NCBI GenBank assembly: GCA_030549775.1
Contig: CM060172.1
Span: 5,043,361 to 5,107,360 of the forward strand
Direction: 5' to 3'
Length of the DNA stretch: 64,000 bases
Source: Tamarix chinensis
Lineage: Eukaryota; Streptophyta; Magnoliopsida; Caryophyllales; Tamaricaceae
Shown: positions 13,830 to 25,699 of the stretch, piece by piece
How positions within the stretch are numbered: position 1 is the first letter of the stretch
Layout: each line of letters begins with the position of its first letter
Notes under the pieces: generated by a model
What the model was told of the DNA's origin: nothing
Databases searched by the model: none
The model's input: only the letters and a program-made list of their open reading frames with translations
Translations under genes and position numbers: made by a program

Positions 13830-14661
13830 CTGTATAACCTATGGATAAAACACTAATGACTTAAAGTGGAAGAGTACGTGAGTCAGGACCAAGGTAATGT
13901 TTTTATATTTGCTCCATAGAGGATTATAGTGGCTCACAAGTATTTTGCCCCTAACAGGTGATGTTTTCAGATCCTTTCCATCGGATGATAATAGAGGCTC
14001 TAGTGTGTTGTCCTTGAGAAGGTTCCTTAGACCGCATATAAAATAATGAAAATGGTTATACTAATAAAGAGGCCTGAATAAGTATTTATCTTATGAGACT
14101 TTTCATTAGTTTAAATGTGTACTTGTCATTTGTTGTGAATACATGAGTTATTTATATCATTGATTCAATAGTATTGTTACCTTTATCAGTACGTAACATA
14201 CTTAACACCCTTTTCATGGGTGCTATTTATTCCCACAAGCAAGTGACCCTGATTCTTATGTGTAGGTCTTGGAAGACCCACTAGATAACTATGCTCTTTT
14301 TGATGCAATATGTGAGGATGAGTGACCTATTATTTGTACTGGATTTTTGGATGAAGAGTTATGTTATTTGGTTGGTGTATTTACTAGAATACCTATTTGA
14401 ACTCGTTGATCCATGATATCCTTTACTTTGTATTTTGTTACTATAATTCAGAGTTAACTTCCAAACTCATATTGTATTATAAATGTTTCTTCCATTTCTA
14501 ATTTCCTTATTATACTATAAATAATTTTAGCCTTGTAATTGATGTAAGGATGGTTGGGTAAACTAGACTTATGTCAATTACGGCACTAGCCCCCAATATT
14601 TTACTTATATACTTTCGCTGTAAAATGAAAAACTTTTAGTAGTAAAAATTGAGGTATTACA
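13830..14661 (+). mobile_element. 3' part of the LTR of the oldest (level 0) gypsy element
   Basis: Ends in AAAATTGAGGTATTACA at 14,661. About 810 bp upstream is CACTAATGACTTAAAGTGG, a block also found about 850 bp before the end of the complete LTR at 18,004-23,164. This is the 5' LTR of the element whose gag is split between 14,915 and 38,260. Confidence 0.65.
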
Positions 14662-14664
14662 AGG

Positions 14665-14676
14665 TTATATTAGAGC
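14665..14676 (+). promoter_or_regulatory. Primer binding site remnant (initiator tRNA-Met type)
   Basis: TTATATTAGAGC lies just after the LTR end and resembles TGGTATCAGAGC, the complement of the plant initiator tRNA-Met 3' end used by chromovirus-type gypsy elements. Several bases have changed. Confidence 0.5.
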
Positions 14677-14914
14677 TTTTTTTTATCACTGTGTTTTGGT
14701 TTTCAAAAATTTGATTTTCATCGATCCTTTGTCTAATTTTAATGGTCTATTTCACATTTTAAAAAAACCCAATTTTCATTCAAAAACCTATATTGACTTT
14801 GTAAGGAATCGAGGATGGGCAGCCTAGGAGGCCTTGAAATTTGATTATATGTATTATGTGTTAGTACGCTAGGTTGTCCTAACATATTTTTTGTCTTATA
14901 GTTAGCTAGTTGTC

Positions 14915-15100
14915 ATGGCACTTAACGACCACGTTGGTCGTTTAGAGGAGATCTTTGAGCCATTCATCTAGTTTGTCCAACACCCACCTCAGCGGCCACC
15001 ACTACCTCCCAATTACCCACAAGAGGGTATCTAAGAAGATTGGCTTTGGAGGGTTATGGGATATTACCAACAGATCTATGATAGAGATGAGGACCCGTTT
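14915..15100 (+). pseudogene. gag N-terminal fragment of the level 0 gypsy element
   Basis: From the ATG at 14,915 one frame reads MALNDHVGRLEEIFEPFI, then a stop, QHPPQRPPLPPNYPQE, another stop, and EDWLWRVMGYYQQIYDRD up to the insertion point at 15,100. A basic or proline-rich start before a conserved gag core is usual for Del/Tekay-like gag. The frame continues at 38,260, on the far side of a 23-kb nest of insertions. Confidence 0.65.
15096..15100. repeat. Target-site duplication of solo LTR 1, left copy
   Basis: CGTTT immediately before the TGTAATCCCC end at 15,101. The right copy is CGGTT at 38,255-38,259, one mismatch in five. Confidence 0.6.
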
Positions 15101-15424
15101 TGTAATCCCCCAACATTTTAGAAAACCTATAATTTAATAAATAGCTTTTATTTGAAATAAATTAGCTTTTAAAGTTATTTAGTTTAATTATTTTATGAAT
15201 TTTGAGTATATAAATTTAGATAGGATTATTTAATAAATTAAAAATACATATTTTTGCTATTTTATCATATTATGTTTATTTGAATAAAATTTCAAACCGG
15301 TATTTTACTAAAATTATCCTTTTAAAGCTCAAATATTTAATTATATTAAATTAAATTATTAAATAAATATTATAAAAAATATTACATCCTATTATTTTAT
15401 AAATTCAATTATTTTAAAATTTTC

Positions 15425-16660
15425 CATTTCTCCATTTTCCTTTTCCTCCTTTTTTACCTTTTCTTTCTCCTTTTTCTCTTTTCCCTTATTTATTTCTTTT
15501 TCCTTTTTCCTGGATTTGGGCCGCCAAGCCAGCCTCACCCCTCTCCCCTTGCGCTTGGGCCTCTGGACCACTCCCTTCCCTCCTCTCCTTTCCCCGGCTC
15601 AGTCACCCAACCCAGCTCCCCCGCTTTTTTTTCTTTCCTTCCCTTCACCTTGAATAGGCTGGCCTAGTTTCTTTTCCTTCCCTAACCGGCCTAATGCTCC
15701 CTTCCCTGTCTTTTTTTTTTCTTCTTCTTCTTCTTCTACGCCTCGACACAGCCGCTTGCCCGACTTGTCACCGTCGCCAGCCTGCCGCCCTCGAGCACGC
15801 CGACCACCGCTCCTCACTGCCACCTCCTGCCACCACCTGCCTCTCCCTCTCTCCCATCATTTTCTTCTTATTTTCGCACCTGGAAAGCCCTGCAAACCAT
15901 CCCTCCTACCCTATTTTTTTCCTCCCCTTCGTCACCTTCTCCTTGCCACCCTAAACCCTGCCACCGACCAACCACCTATCTCCCCTACCCTCCCTCTTCT
16001 TTTTCTTCTCCTCTTCAGCCCTTTTCCTACCCCAATTCTCGAGCTCAACACCTTTGCTGACCTCCCTCTTCTCTCCTTTCTTCCCCTTCCATTTTCCCTC
16101 TGTTTTTGTGCACCACCTTCGCCCTCCGCTGGTGCAACCGCCTCATCAACCACCTAAACCACCTTCTGCACCCCTCTACTCCTACCCAACACCACCACAA
16201 CACCGTCCAAGCCACCTTGCAACTCCACCTTCCTCCCCACTTATTTTTATCCCCATTTTCCCCCCTCTCGGCAGTCCTCCTCTAACACCACCGATCGCCG
16301 CCACCTAAACTACCATTCAACTCCCTGCAACTTCCTCTACGACCCCCATACATTGTTTGGCCGAAATAAGCCCTCGAACCCCTTCATTTTGCCCTTCTCT
16401 TTTCCTTCCTTCTTAGCCCCTCCACCTCGACCCACCTCGGCAGCCACCTTCATGGCCTCGCTACCGCCGCCACCGCCGCCCTTGGATGCCATGAACCCAT
16501 CGCCGACAACCACCTACACTCCCTCTTCACTCCTGCACCATTCCATTGCCTTAAATCCTCCCCCACCTGCCCTCTTTTCTAGCCTAAAGACCCCAACCAG
16601 AGAACACCCCTTCCACCCTCTTTTTCATGTAACCTTCGACCCTTCCACCCTTATTTTTAC
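15425..16660 (+). repeat. Pyrimidine-rich (C/T) block of solo LTR 1
   Basis: A block of about 1.2 kb rich in CCTTCC, CCACC and TTTTCTTC, in sharp contrast with the AT-rich flanks. Long overlapping open frames on both strands (for example 15,756-16,157 and 16,353-16,745) reflect composition. They read as proline/serine/leucine strings and are not conserved in frame in the homologous block of solo LTR 2. Confidence 0.7.
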
Positions 16661-17339
16661 ATGCAGCTCATGCTGCATATGCAGCATGAGTTTCTGCATT
16701 TATTGGCCATTTTTATTAAAAATTTTAAGGGATGATAATATTTAAATTAATTATTTCCTTAAGTAAAATTTATAAAGTCTTATGTTTTGATTGTCTTATT
16801 TCTAATATAATAAATATTGATACTATTTGTAGGTATTGGTTTTGCTAACCAAAGCTTGAATCTTTAACTAGAATATCGGTAATATTTAATTTTTTGGGAA
16901 TTAAGGTAATCGTTAAACCCCACTTAAACGCATAGATAAACGTATGTTTGCACATTAGGATTTTTAATATGTTATTATGTTGATATATGGTTGTTAGTAT
17001 ACTTTATATGCTTGCTTGTATTGTTTAATAAAAAGGAAAGTATGCTCTTTTATGTGCTATGTGTGTAAATGTTGTCTAAGGAAAGAACTTGATTATTAAT
17101 GAAAGTGTTAAAGTACTTATCCATGTCATATTATGTTATTGTGACCATTTATGCTTGAATAATATTATTGTGAGCCCTAGGGGAATTTTAGTAATATTTC
17201 TTGTGTAAGAATGTGGCCTAATATGTGTGGGTGCTAATAAGTATTATATTAAAATATAATAATTGGTGGAGTTGGATATTGTTAAGGGAGTATTAATATT
17301 ATTATTCCATGTAGTACTGTTAATCTAATAGAAGTGGTG

Positions 17340-18003
17340 TAATAATGGGACAAGATGGTAGATTTGCAAGAAGAGGGTAAAATGATAAATTTTCTAAGTA
17401 GAAGGGTAAAATGGAAATTTTATGGCAAAATGGAAATTTTATAAGTAAAGGGGCAATACGGTAATTTTGGAGGCAAAAGGGTAATAAGTTAATTTTATAA
17501 GTAAAGGGGTATTATGGTAATTTTGGGAGTAAAGGGTAATATGGTAATTTTAGAAAAGAAGGGCAAAATGGTAATTTTGTAAGAAAAGATAAACCTGGTA
17601 AGTTTGGAGGTAAAAGGGTAAAATAGTAAATTGTAAAGCAATAGGGGTATTATGGTAATTTTATAAGCAAAAGGGTATTGTGGTAATTTTGTAAATAAAA
17701 GGATATTATGGTAATTTGGAAGTAAGGGGTAGAAGGGTAATTTTGTAAATTAAAAGGATATTTATGGCAAACTTGGGAGTAAGGGGTAACTTGGTAATTA
17801 TGATAACGAAGGAGGATAATTTGGTCATTAAATTATAATTATAAAAGGGCAATTGGATAATTATAATAATAGAGGAGGGTAATTTGGTAAATTAACCAAT
17901 AAAAGGGCATTATGGTAGTTTTAATTATGGAGAAGGGCAACATAGTAATTATAAAAATGGAGAAGGGTAAATTGGTAATTATAATTATGGAGAAGGGTAA
18001 ATT
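17340..18003 (+). repeat. GGTAATTTTGG minisatellite, copy in solo LTR 1
   Basis: Degenerate tandem units of roughly 28-33 bp. Each has an AAAGGG(T/C)A core followed by a spacer and TGGTAATTTT. The array continues at 23,165 on the other side of solo LTR 2. Confidence 0.8.
17999..18003. repeat. Target-site duplication of solo LTR 2, left copy
   Basis: AAATT directly before the TG end at 18,004, with an exact partner AAATT at 23,165-23,169. It falls inside the minisatellite of solo LTR 1. Confidence 0.8.
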
Positions 18004-18329
18004 TGTAATCCCCCAAAATTTTAGAAAACTTATAATTTAATAAATAATTTTATTTGAAATAAATTAGCTTTTAAATTTATTTAGTTTAATTATTATATGG
18101 ATTTTTGAGTATATAAATGTGGATAGGAGTTTTTACTAAATTAAAAATAAATATTTTGTTATTTTATCATATTATTTTATTTAAATAATTTTTCAAACTA
18201 ATATATTACTAAAATTAGCCTTTTGAACCAATATACTAATTTATATTGAATTAATTTTTTTAAATTAAATAATTTATCAAAAATATTATATCTTATTATT
18301 TTCTCAATTAAATTAAATTATTTTCTCCA

Positions 18330-19535
18330 ATTTTCCCATTTTCCCATTTTCCTTTCCTTTTCTTTTCCTTCTCCTTTTCTCATTTTCCTCCTTCCTTTTT
18401 TTTATTTTCCTGGTTCAGGCTGCCAGGCTTGCCTCCTTATGCCTGGGCCGATGGCCCATTCTCCCTACCCCACACGCACAGCTAACCCAGCCTCCTCCTC
18501 TCCTCCTTCCTTTCTCCCCTGGACAAGCCGGCCCGCTCATTTTTTTTCCTTCCCCCGTGCACCGGCCTGCAGCTCCCTCTCCCTCTTTTCTTTTTTTTTT
18601 CTTCTTCTCCACCTGCCTCGACACAACAGCCCCGATCGGTCCCCTTCGCCATGACTGCCACCATCTACAGCCTCCCGCTACCACCTCCTGCAACCACTGC
18701 CACCACCTGTCTTCCACCCCCCTCTCTCCCTTGCCGTTTTTTTATCATAATTTCGGAAACTGGGCAACCATGCACCCCATCCCGCATGACTCCCCTTTCC
18801 TCCCCATCGTCACCTTCTCCCTGTCACCTTGCGACGCCCTGCCACCGACCGGCCACCTATCTCCCCTACCCTCCCTCTTCTTTTTCTTCTCCCCTTCCGC
18901 CATTTTCTGCCCATCCTTTCAAGCCATCTTTCTACCCCGATTCCCCTCCCTCCATTCTTCTTCCCCCTCCATCTTTTCCCCTTTTTTTGCACGCCGCTAC
19001 CCTCCGCCGCACCCAGCCCCTGCACCGCCTCCTGCACCCTTCTACTACTGCCCTGCACTGCCCCAACACCATCCAAGTCACCCTGCAACTCCCTCTTCTT
19101 CCCCTCTTCTTTTCCTTCCTATTTTTCACCCTTCTCGGAAGGCCACCTGCAACCCCTCCTTCCGGCCGCCTCTGCCACCACCCAACCCACCATTCGACTC
19201 CCTGCAACCTCCTCTACGATCCCCATCCATTGTTTAGCCGAAACAAGTCCCCGACCCCTTCGCTTTTCCCTCTTCTTTTCCTTCCTTCTTAGCCCCTCCA
19301 CCTTGACCCACCTCGGTAGCCAACTTCGCCACCTCGCTGCCGCCATCACCGCCACCCTTGGCCGCCAACAACCTATCCCCAGCATCCACCTACACCCCCT
19401 CTTCACTCCTACACCATTTCCTTGCCTTGAAACTTCCCCTATCTATCTTCTTTTCTAGCCTAAAGACCCTAACCCAAAAATAACCATTTTACCTTCCATC
19501 ACCCCCTCTTCGAGCCTTTCCTCCTTTTATTTTTG
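18330..19535 (+). repeat. Pyrimidine-rich (C/T) block of solo LTR 2
   Basis: Homologue of 15,425-16,660, sharing phrases such as CCACCGACC-CCACCTATCTC and CATTGTTT-GCCGAAA. The 226-codon frame at 18,557-19,237 and its overlapping neighbours on both strands are composition-driven. The homologous positions in solo LTR 1 do not keep the same frame. Confidence 0.7.
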
Positions 19536-20215
19536 CATGCAGCTCATGCTGCATATGCACCATGCGTTCCTGCATTATTTTGCCATTTTTATTAAAAACT
19601 TTAAGGTATGATAATATTTAAATTAATTATTTCCTTAAGTAAAATTTATAAAGTCTTATATCTTGATTTTCTTATTTCTAATAAATATTGATATTATTCT
19701 TAGGTATTGGTTTTTCTAATCAAAGCTTGAATCTTTAACTAGAATACCGGTAAGATTCAATTTTGCGGGAATTAAGGTAATCGTTAAACCCCACTTAAAC
19801 GCATGGATAAACGTATGTTTACACAATAAGATTTTTAATATGTTATTATGTTTGATATATGGTTGTTAGTATAATTTATATGCTGACTTGTATTGTTTAA
19901 TAAAAATGAAAGTATGCCCTTTATGTGCTATGTGTGGAAATGTTGCTTAAGGAAAGTGTTCGGCTATTAATGGAAGCACTAAGTACCTATCCTTGTTATT
20001 TTATGTTATTGTGACCATTTATGCATGAATAATATTATTGTTAGCCCTAGGGGCATTTTAGTAATATTTCTTGTGCTAGATTATGGCCTAATATGTGTGG
20101 GTGCTAATATGTATTATGTTAAAATATAATGGTTGGTGGAGTTGGATATTGTTAATGGAGTACTAATATTATTATTCCATGTGATAATGTTAATTTAATA
20201 GAAGTGGTGTAATAA

Positions 20216-21450
20216 AGGGGGTAAAGTGGCAATTTTGAAGAAAAAGGGCAATATGGTAATTTTACAAGTGAAAAGGGGTATTGTGGTAATTATGGAAGTT
20301 AGGGGTATTATGGTAATTTTATGAGTAAAGGAAAAGATGGTAATTTTTTAAGTAAAGGGGCATTATGGTAATTTAGGAGGTAGAGGGGCAAAATAGTAAT
20401 TTTATAAGTAAATGGTAATATGGTAATTTTGGAAAAGAAGGGAAAAATGGTAATTTTGTAAGGAAAGATAAAAATGGTAATTTTGGATGTAAAAGGGTAA
20501 AATAGTAATTTGTAAAGTAAAAGGAGTGTTATGGTAATTTTATAAGTAAAAGGGTATTATGGTAATTTCGTAAATAAAAAGGATATTATGGTAATTTGGA
20601 AGTAAGGGGTAGTAGGGTAATTTTGTAAATTAAAAGGATATTTATGGCACACTTGGGAGTAAGGAGTAACTTGGTAATAACGATAATGACGAAGGATAAG
20701 TTGGTAATTAAATTATGATTATAAAAGGGTAATTGGATAATTATGATAATAGAGAAGGGTAATTTGGTAAATTAACCAATAAAAGGGCATTATGGTAATT
20801 TTAATAATGGAGAAGGGTAATATAGTAATTATAAGAATGGAGAAGGGTAAATTAATAATTCTAAATATGGAGAAGGGTAAATTAATAATTATAAATATAG
20901 AGAAGGGTAAATTTATAATTATAAATATGGAGAAGGGTAAATTAATAATTGTAATTATGAAGAAGGGTAATTTGGGATTTATAATAATTGAAAAGGGTAA
21001 AATGACAATTATAATAACTGAGAGGGGTAAAATGGTAATTATGATAAAGGAGAACGACCATTTGGTAATTTTTCCAACTAAAGGGGTAATTTGGTAATTC
21101 AACCAACTAAAGGGTAAATTAGTAATTATTTAACCAACTAAAGGGGCAAGTTGGTAATCATGATAATGAAGGAGGGTAATTTGGTAATTTATCCAACTCA
21201 AGGGCAATTTAGTAATTATAACAAAGGAGAAGGACAATTTGTTAATCTAACCAACCAAAAAGGGAAATATGTTAAGGTTAACAATTATGAAGGGTGAATG
21301 GTGATCTAAAAAGTGTAGAAGATAACTTAGTAACATAAACTAGGCAATGGGTAATTTGATAACTATACAACCTTAAAGGTAATATGGTAAATTGTCAAGT
21401 AAGGAAGGAATGACTTAGCAATTATATAAGTAAGGGGTAAATGAGTAATT
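20216..21450 (+). repeat. GGTAATTTTGG minisatellite, copy in solo LTR 2
   Basis: About 1.2 kb of degenerate tandem units near 30 bp, for example GGAGAAGGGTAAATTAATAA. In 20,792-21,097 the period is close to 30, so a decapeptide-like frame (I-x-MEKGKLIII) stays open. The reverse frame is open too (ILPFSIII units), which argues for a repeat artefact. Confidence 0.85.
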
Positions 21451-22139
21451 TGTACCTAACCTGTCGTTGTGATTGCTGAATTTCATAATATGACTTAAAT
21501 AATGTTGATTAGCAAGGTAAGGTTATTTGACAATTAGTAAGTATCACGAGAACGAATCCTAATTCGGAATTAGATGAGATTATGATGGCCTTAATGATTT
21601 CTCTATGTTATCTTGGATAACCGCCTGAATAAGAAATGACTAATGATATCAGAATGATTGAAGATGAATAAGTATCTGATTATTGTGCTTTTCGTGATCA
21701 CTTTAATTAAGACACTAATACTTAAAGTGAAAGACCTCGAGATCGGAAATGGTGGCTCTTTAGGGGTCGCTACCCTAAAGACGTGGTTTAGCCCACGATT
21801 ATTCTGGTATTTGCCGGCGTGCCTTTGTGCCCCAGCTAGGCCCTATATCTTACTCTATCTAGCTCTACGGACCTAGTTAGGGGGTATGCATACTTATGGA
21901 TTAGGTGTCCTTATCAGTAGGTTACTGAGTAGCTTTATGCACCAGTACTACCAGGGTACCTTTGCGTCCCTGGGTTCCTGGTTGAAGGGTTCTAAGTAGC
22001 TTGTATGCACCGGTACGACCGGTGTACCTTTGTGTCCCGGGTTCTTGATCTCCCATTCGAGGCAAATAAATGGATTTGTTGTGCTGATTAAAGAAAGGAA
22101 AAATACTAATCATGAAAGTGAAATATTATGAGCCGGGCC

Positions 22140-22480
22140 CAGTTGAATTATGATTATGAGTACCGATCCATCGGATATAATAGTGGCCCGAGAGCGTGTT
22201 GCCCTGGATGATGTTGATATATATTCTGGTCCACCGGCAATAATAGTGGGGTTCTCGAGCTCAATAAAATCAGTCATGTATGTGAATAAATTTATGGAAA
22301 AATACTAAACACTTATAGTGGAACACCATGTGAGTCGGGGCCAGACCGGTCCACCGGCAAATAATAGTGGCCAGAAGCGTTTTGCCTTAGAGACCGATCC
22401 ACCGGCATATAATAGTGGTTAGGTGCGTTCTGCCCTATAAGTGACCGATCCATCGGCTATAATAGTGGGGTTCTCGAACT
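22140..22480 (+). repeat. CCGATCCACCGGCATAATAGTGG module cluster 1
   Basis: About five spaced copies of a short module of the form ACCGATCCACCGGC followed by ATAATAGTGG, each trailed by text like TTAGGTGCGTTCTGCCC or GGGTTCTCGAGCTC. The copies are 45-110 bp apart. The module recurs in the right segment of solo LTR 1 and, degraded, in the LTRs ending at 10,239 and 14,661. Confidence 0.75.
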
Positions 22481-24474
22481 CACATGAATATAAAATATGA
22501 GATTGAATGAATAATGATGGACTAATGGCTTAAGGCCCGAATGTATTGATTTTGCACTATGACATGGCTTAAGGCCCGAAAGTATCGATTGTTCATAACT
22601 ACCTATTGATATCTGATGTGATTGTTAATTATGTGAATGTTATATATACACATCTTGTTATATATGCATGTAGTTTGTATCATGTGTGACATTACGGGCC
22701 TGCTTCTAAGTGTGACTTTAAAGGGTTACTCAGTACCATAGTATTAAAGGGTTCCATTCGTGGGGCTCCTGCCTATTCAATGGGCAGTGTCCCTTGCAGG
22801 TCCAATTTCAGGTGCTACTCAAGTGGGAAATGGGAAAGAGCGTAAGGATTATCCGGACTCTTAGAGTTCTCCCTTTGCTTTTACTTTTTAGTTTAAATGT
22901 ATTTCTTATTCTTGTAACCACCATTGGTGGAACCTATTCTTATAAAATGGTAACTTGCGCTACTCTGATTTAAAATGGTTTGAATTTCTAGCAATTGATA
23001 TTTTATTCTTTAGCCTTAGCACTTGGTACTGGAACGGTATGAGTGAATCGGTTTGGTACTAAGTATGGCGGTAATATCCCCGAAATTCAGGGTTTAATAT
23101 TTTGCTTCCGCAATTTCTTTTAATAAAACAAAATTTTTCAGTAGTGAATTTTGGGGGTGTCACAAAATTAATAATTGTAATTATGAAGAAGGGTAATTTG
23201 GGATTTATAATAACTGAAAAGGGTAAAATGACAATTATGATAATTGAGAGGGGTAAAATGGCAATTATGATAATGAAGAAGGGCGATTTGATAATTTACC
23301 CAACTAAAGGGGCAATTTGGTAAATTAACCAATTAAAGGGACAAATCGGTAATTATGATAATGGTGAAGGGCAATTTGACAATTTAACCAACTAAAGGGT
23401 AAAGTGGTAATTAGTTAACCAACTAAAGGGGGAAAATTGGTAATCATGATAATGAAGAAGGGTAATTTGGTAATTTATCCAAGTTAAGGGCAATTTAGTA
23501 ATCATAACAAAGGAGAAGGGTAACTCGGTAATCTAACCAACCAATTGGGAATTATGATAAGTATAACAATTATGAAGGGTGATTGGTGACTTAATAAGTG
23601 TGGGAGATGACTTGGTAACCCAAACCGAGTAGGAATGTGGCTAAGAACAACAATGTGTGTATTATATGCCTCGTGTGCCATGTGTTATGCCGTATTGTGT
23701 ACTTTATGCTTAATGATTAATCATTGTAGTGCAACTTCGAGTGATGTATGCTTGTGTGACTTCCTTATGGTATGTGGATGATGATTATATATGTTGTACG
23801 TACGATGTTATCTAATGTGATCCTCTAGGACATGCATGCTAGGGTGTTTAATAATATGATATGGGGTGAAAGGATAAAAAGGAATAAATGGGAAGTGATT
23901 TGACTAAGGGGACACGATATTAACCTTAATATCTCATGATCCATGGGGGAAAAATAGAAGGAAATTATGATCAAAACGAATGAGTGATACAACTCTTGCA
24001 TGGGAGGTTTCAAGGGTTTGTATGGGATAATCCTTACGTAAGAAAGGTGTCAGGGTTTGAGTGGCCAACTAGGGTTTTTACGGTCACATGTATGACTAGT
24101 GAGTAGAGTGATGGGATTTGGGTTGAAACTAGATGAGATGAGGTGTTGGATGATAAAAGAAAGGTTGGGTCACATAGGTCCGATTAAGGTTTCAAGGGAA
24201 AACCCAAGAGAGCGGTAGTGAGAAAATTTGAATGTCGTAAGGTGATGGGCCTCGACCCACACCCTTAGGAGTTGGGTTTTCGTTATGGGTAGATGTAAGG
24301 GGGAATGAATGTAGGAGTGTGATAAGAGGTGCAAATGTCTCAAGATATGGGACGGGCCCTCTCAGGAGGATAAAAGTAGAGATCGATGGCATGCATGTCA
24401 AGGGTGAAATACTTATGAATAAGATACAAATAAGACACTAATCACTTAAAGTGGAGATTATTGAGCCAGGCCTA

Positions 24475-24825
24475 GACCGATCCACCGGCATAATAGTGGT
24501 CAGGTGCCGGGGTGCCTTAGAGACCGATCCATCGACATATAATAGTGGTTAGGTGCGTTCTGCCCTATAAGTGACCGATCCACCGGCTATAATAGTGGGG
24601 GATCCCGAGCTCAATAAACTGAATATAATAATGATAAAATATGGGGAAGACACAAAGTAATTATAGTGGAACACCATGAGAATCGGGGCCAGACCGATCC
24701 ACCGACATAATAGTGGCCAGGAGCGTTTTTCCCTGGAGACGGATCCACCGGCATATAATAGTGGTTAGGTGCGTTCTTCCTTATAAGTGACTAATCCACC
24801 GGCTATAATAGTGGGGTTCTCACAC
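24475..24825 (+). repeat. CCGATCCACCGGCATAATAGTGG module cluster 2
   Basis: Six copies of the same module as at 22,140-22,480, for example GACCGATCCACCGGCATAAT and GACCGATCCACCGGCTATAA, in the same order and spacing. This shows colinearity of the two LTRs. Confidence 0.75.
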
Positions 24826-25415
24826 TCACATGGATATAAAATATGAGAGATGATTGAATAATAATTAACTAATGGCTTAAGGCTAGAAGTATTGATTTTG
24901 CACTATGACATGGTTTAAGGTCGAAAGTATTGATCATGCATTACGACCTATTGATATCTGACGTGAATGCTAATTATGTGAATGTTATATGTACGCATCT
25001 TGTTATATATGTATATAGCTTGGTATCATGTGTGACATTGCGGGGCTGCTTTTAAGTGTGTTTTAAAGGGTTACTTAGTACTATAGTACTAAAGGGTTCC
25101 CTTCGTGGGGCCCCTGCCTATTCAATGGGTAGTGTCCCTTGCAGGTCTTTTTCAGGTGCTACTCAAGTGGGCAATGGAAAAGAGCATAAGGATTATCCAC
25201 CCTTTAGGATTTCATTCTTAATTTTCTAACGTATGGTTTAAATGTAATTTTATTCTTGTAACCACCACTGGTGGAATCTATTCTTATAAAATGTTTACTT
25301 GCGCAACTCTGATTTAAAAATGGTTTGAATTTCTAGCCATTGATATTTTGTTCTTTATCCTTAGCACTTGGTACTGGAATGGTATGAGTGAACCAGTCTG
25401 GTACTAAGTGTGGCG

Positions 25416-25420
25416 GTAAT
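25416..25420. repeat. Target-site duplication of the Athila element, left copy
   Basis: GTAAT before the TGATAGATGA end of the 5' LTR; identical GTAAT at 38,161-38,165. Uninterrupted solo LTR 2 reads GGCGGTAATATCCCC at the same place, confirming the empty site. Confidence 0.95.
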
Positions 25421-25699
25421 TGATAGATGAGATTTATTGATTATTTTCATGTCTAAAAATATCATTTATCCCTCATTTATTCTACTAGATTTAATCTTTT
25501 CGTCGAGTTTTCCTCCTTTGAATAAATTTTACAGGAAAGAAAAGAATTGAAGAAATTCAAGGAGAAATCAATGAGAAGAAGAAATCAAGTAGAGAACACA
25601 TCAAGAAATGCCGAATCAAGGAGAGCAAAGTTGGAAAGGGAACAAATATATCAAGAGAAGCTAAGTTGAAACTTTCAAAAGAATTGAGTAGAAGAGTCA

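Larger units (their letters stand above)
15101..18003 (+). mobile_element. Solo LTR 1, left segment
   Basis: Starts TGTAATCCCCCAACATTTTA and runs colinearly with solo LTR 2 (18,004 onward) through the same blocks: AT-rich start, pyrimidine-rich block, AT-rich middle, then the GGTAATTTTGG minisatellite. It stops at 18,003, where solo LTR 2 is inserted, and resumes at 23,165. Without the insertions the whole LTR would be about 5.24 kb. No internal region or partner LTR is seen, so it is a solo LTR, normally produced by recombination between the two LTRs of one element. Confidence 0.75.
18004..23164 (+). mobile_element. Solo LTR 2, complete, nested in solo LTR 1
   Basis: A 5,161-bp unit that begins TGTAATCCCCCAAAATTTTA and ends AATTTTGGGGGTGTCACA, giving TG...CA ends with an imperfect inverted repeat. 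It is flanked by perfect AAATT duplications. Inside, in order: AT-rich start, pyrimidine-rich block (18,330-19,535), AT-rich part, minisatellite (20,216-21,450), a GC-richer block (21,740-22,050), CCGATCCACCGG modules (22,140-22,480), and a 3' end with CAGGTGCTACTCAAGTGGG and GTACTGGAACGGTATGAGTG. There is no gag or pol. The LTR is unusually long for a gypsy family but of a size known for some large plant lineages. Confidence 0.8.
23165..25420 (+). mobile_element. Solo LTR 1, middle segment
   Basis: Begins AAATTAATAATTGTAATTAT, which corresponds to position 20,939 of solo LTR 2, exactly where the left segment (15,101-18,003) stopped. It contains the rest of the minisatellite (to about 23,640), a second module cluster and the 3' end up to GTGTGGCGGTAAT, where the Athila element is inserted. 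The last 94 bp follow at 38,161. Confidence 0.75.

Noticed and set aside
18557..19292. Long open frames of 213-226 codons on the plus strand, with frames of 90-95 codons on the minus strand
   Set aside because: They lie in a C/T-rich LTR block, overlap in several frames on both strands, read as low-complexity proline/serine strings, and are not frame-conserved in the homologous block at 15,425-16,660.
20719..21102. 127-codon minus frame and 101-codon plus frame with repeated decapeptides
   Set aside because: Both strands are open only because the minisatellite period is near 30 bp; no gene context.
15101..23164. Simple tandem duplication of one LTR block
   Set aside because: The exact AAATT duplication and the way the left and right segments add up to one full LTR favour nested insertion.
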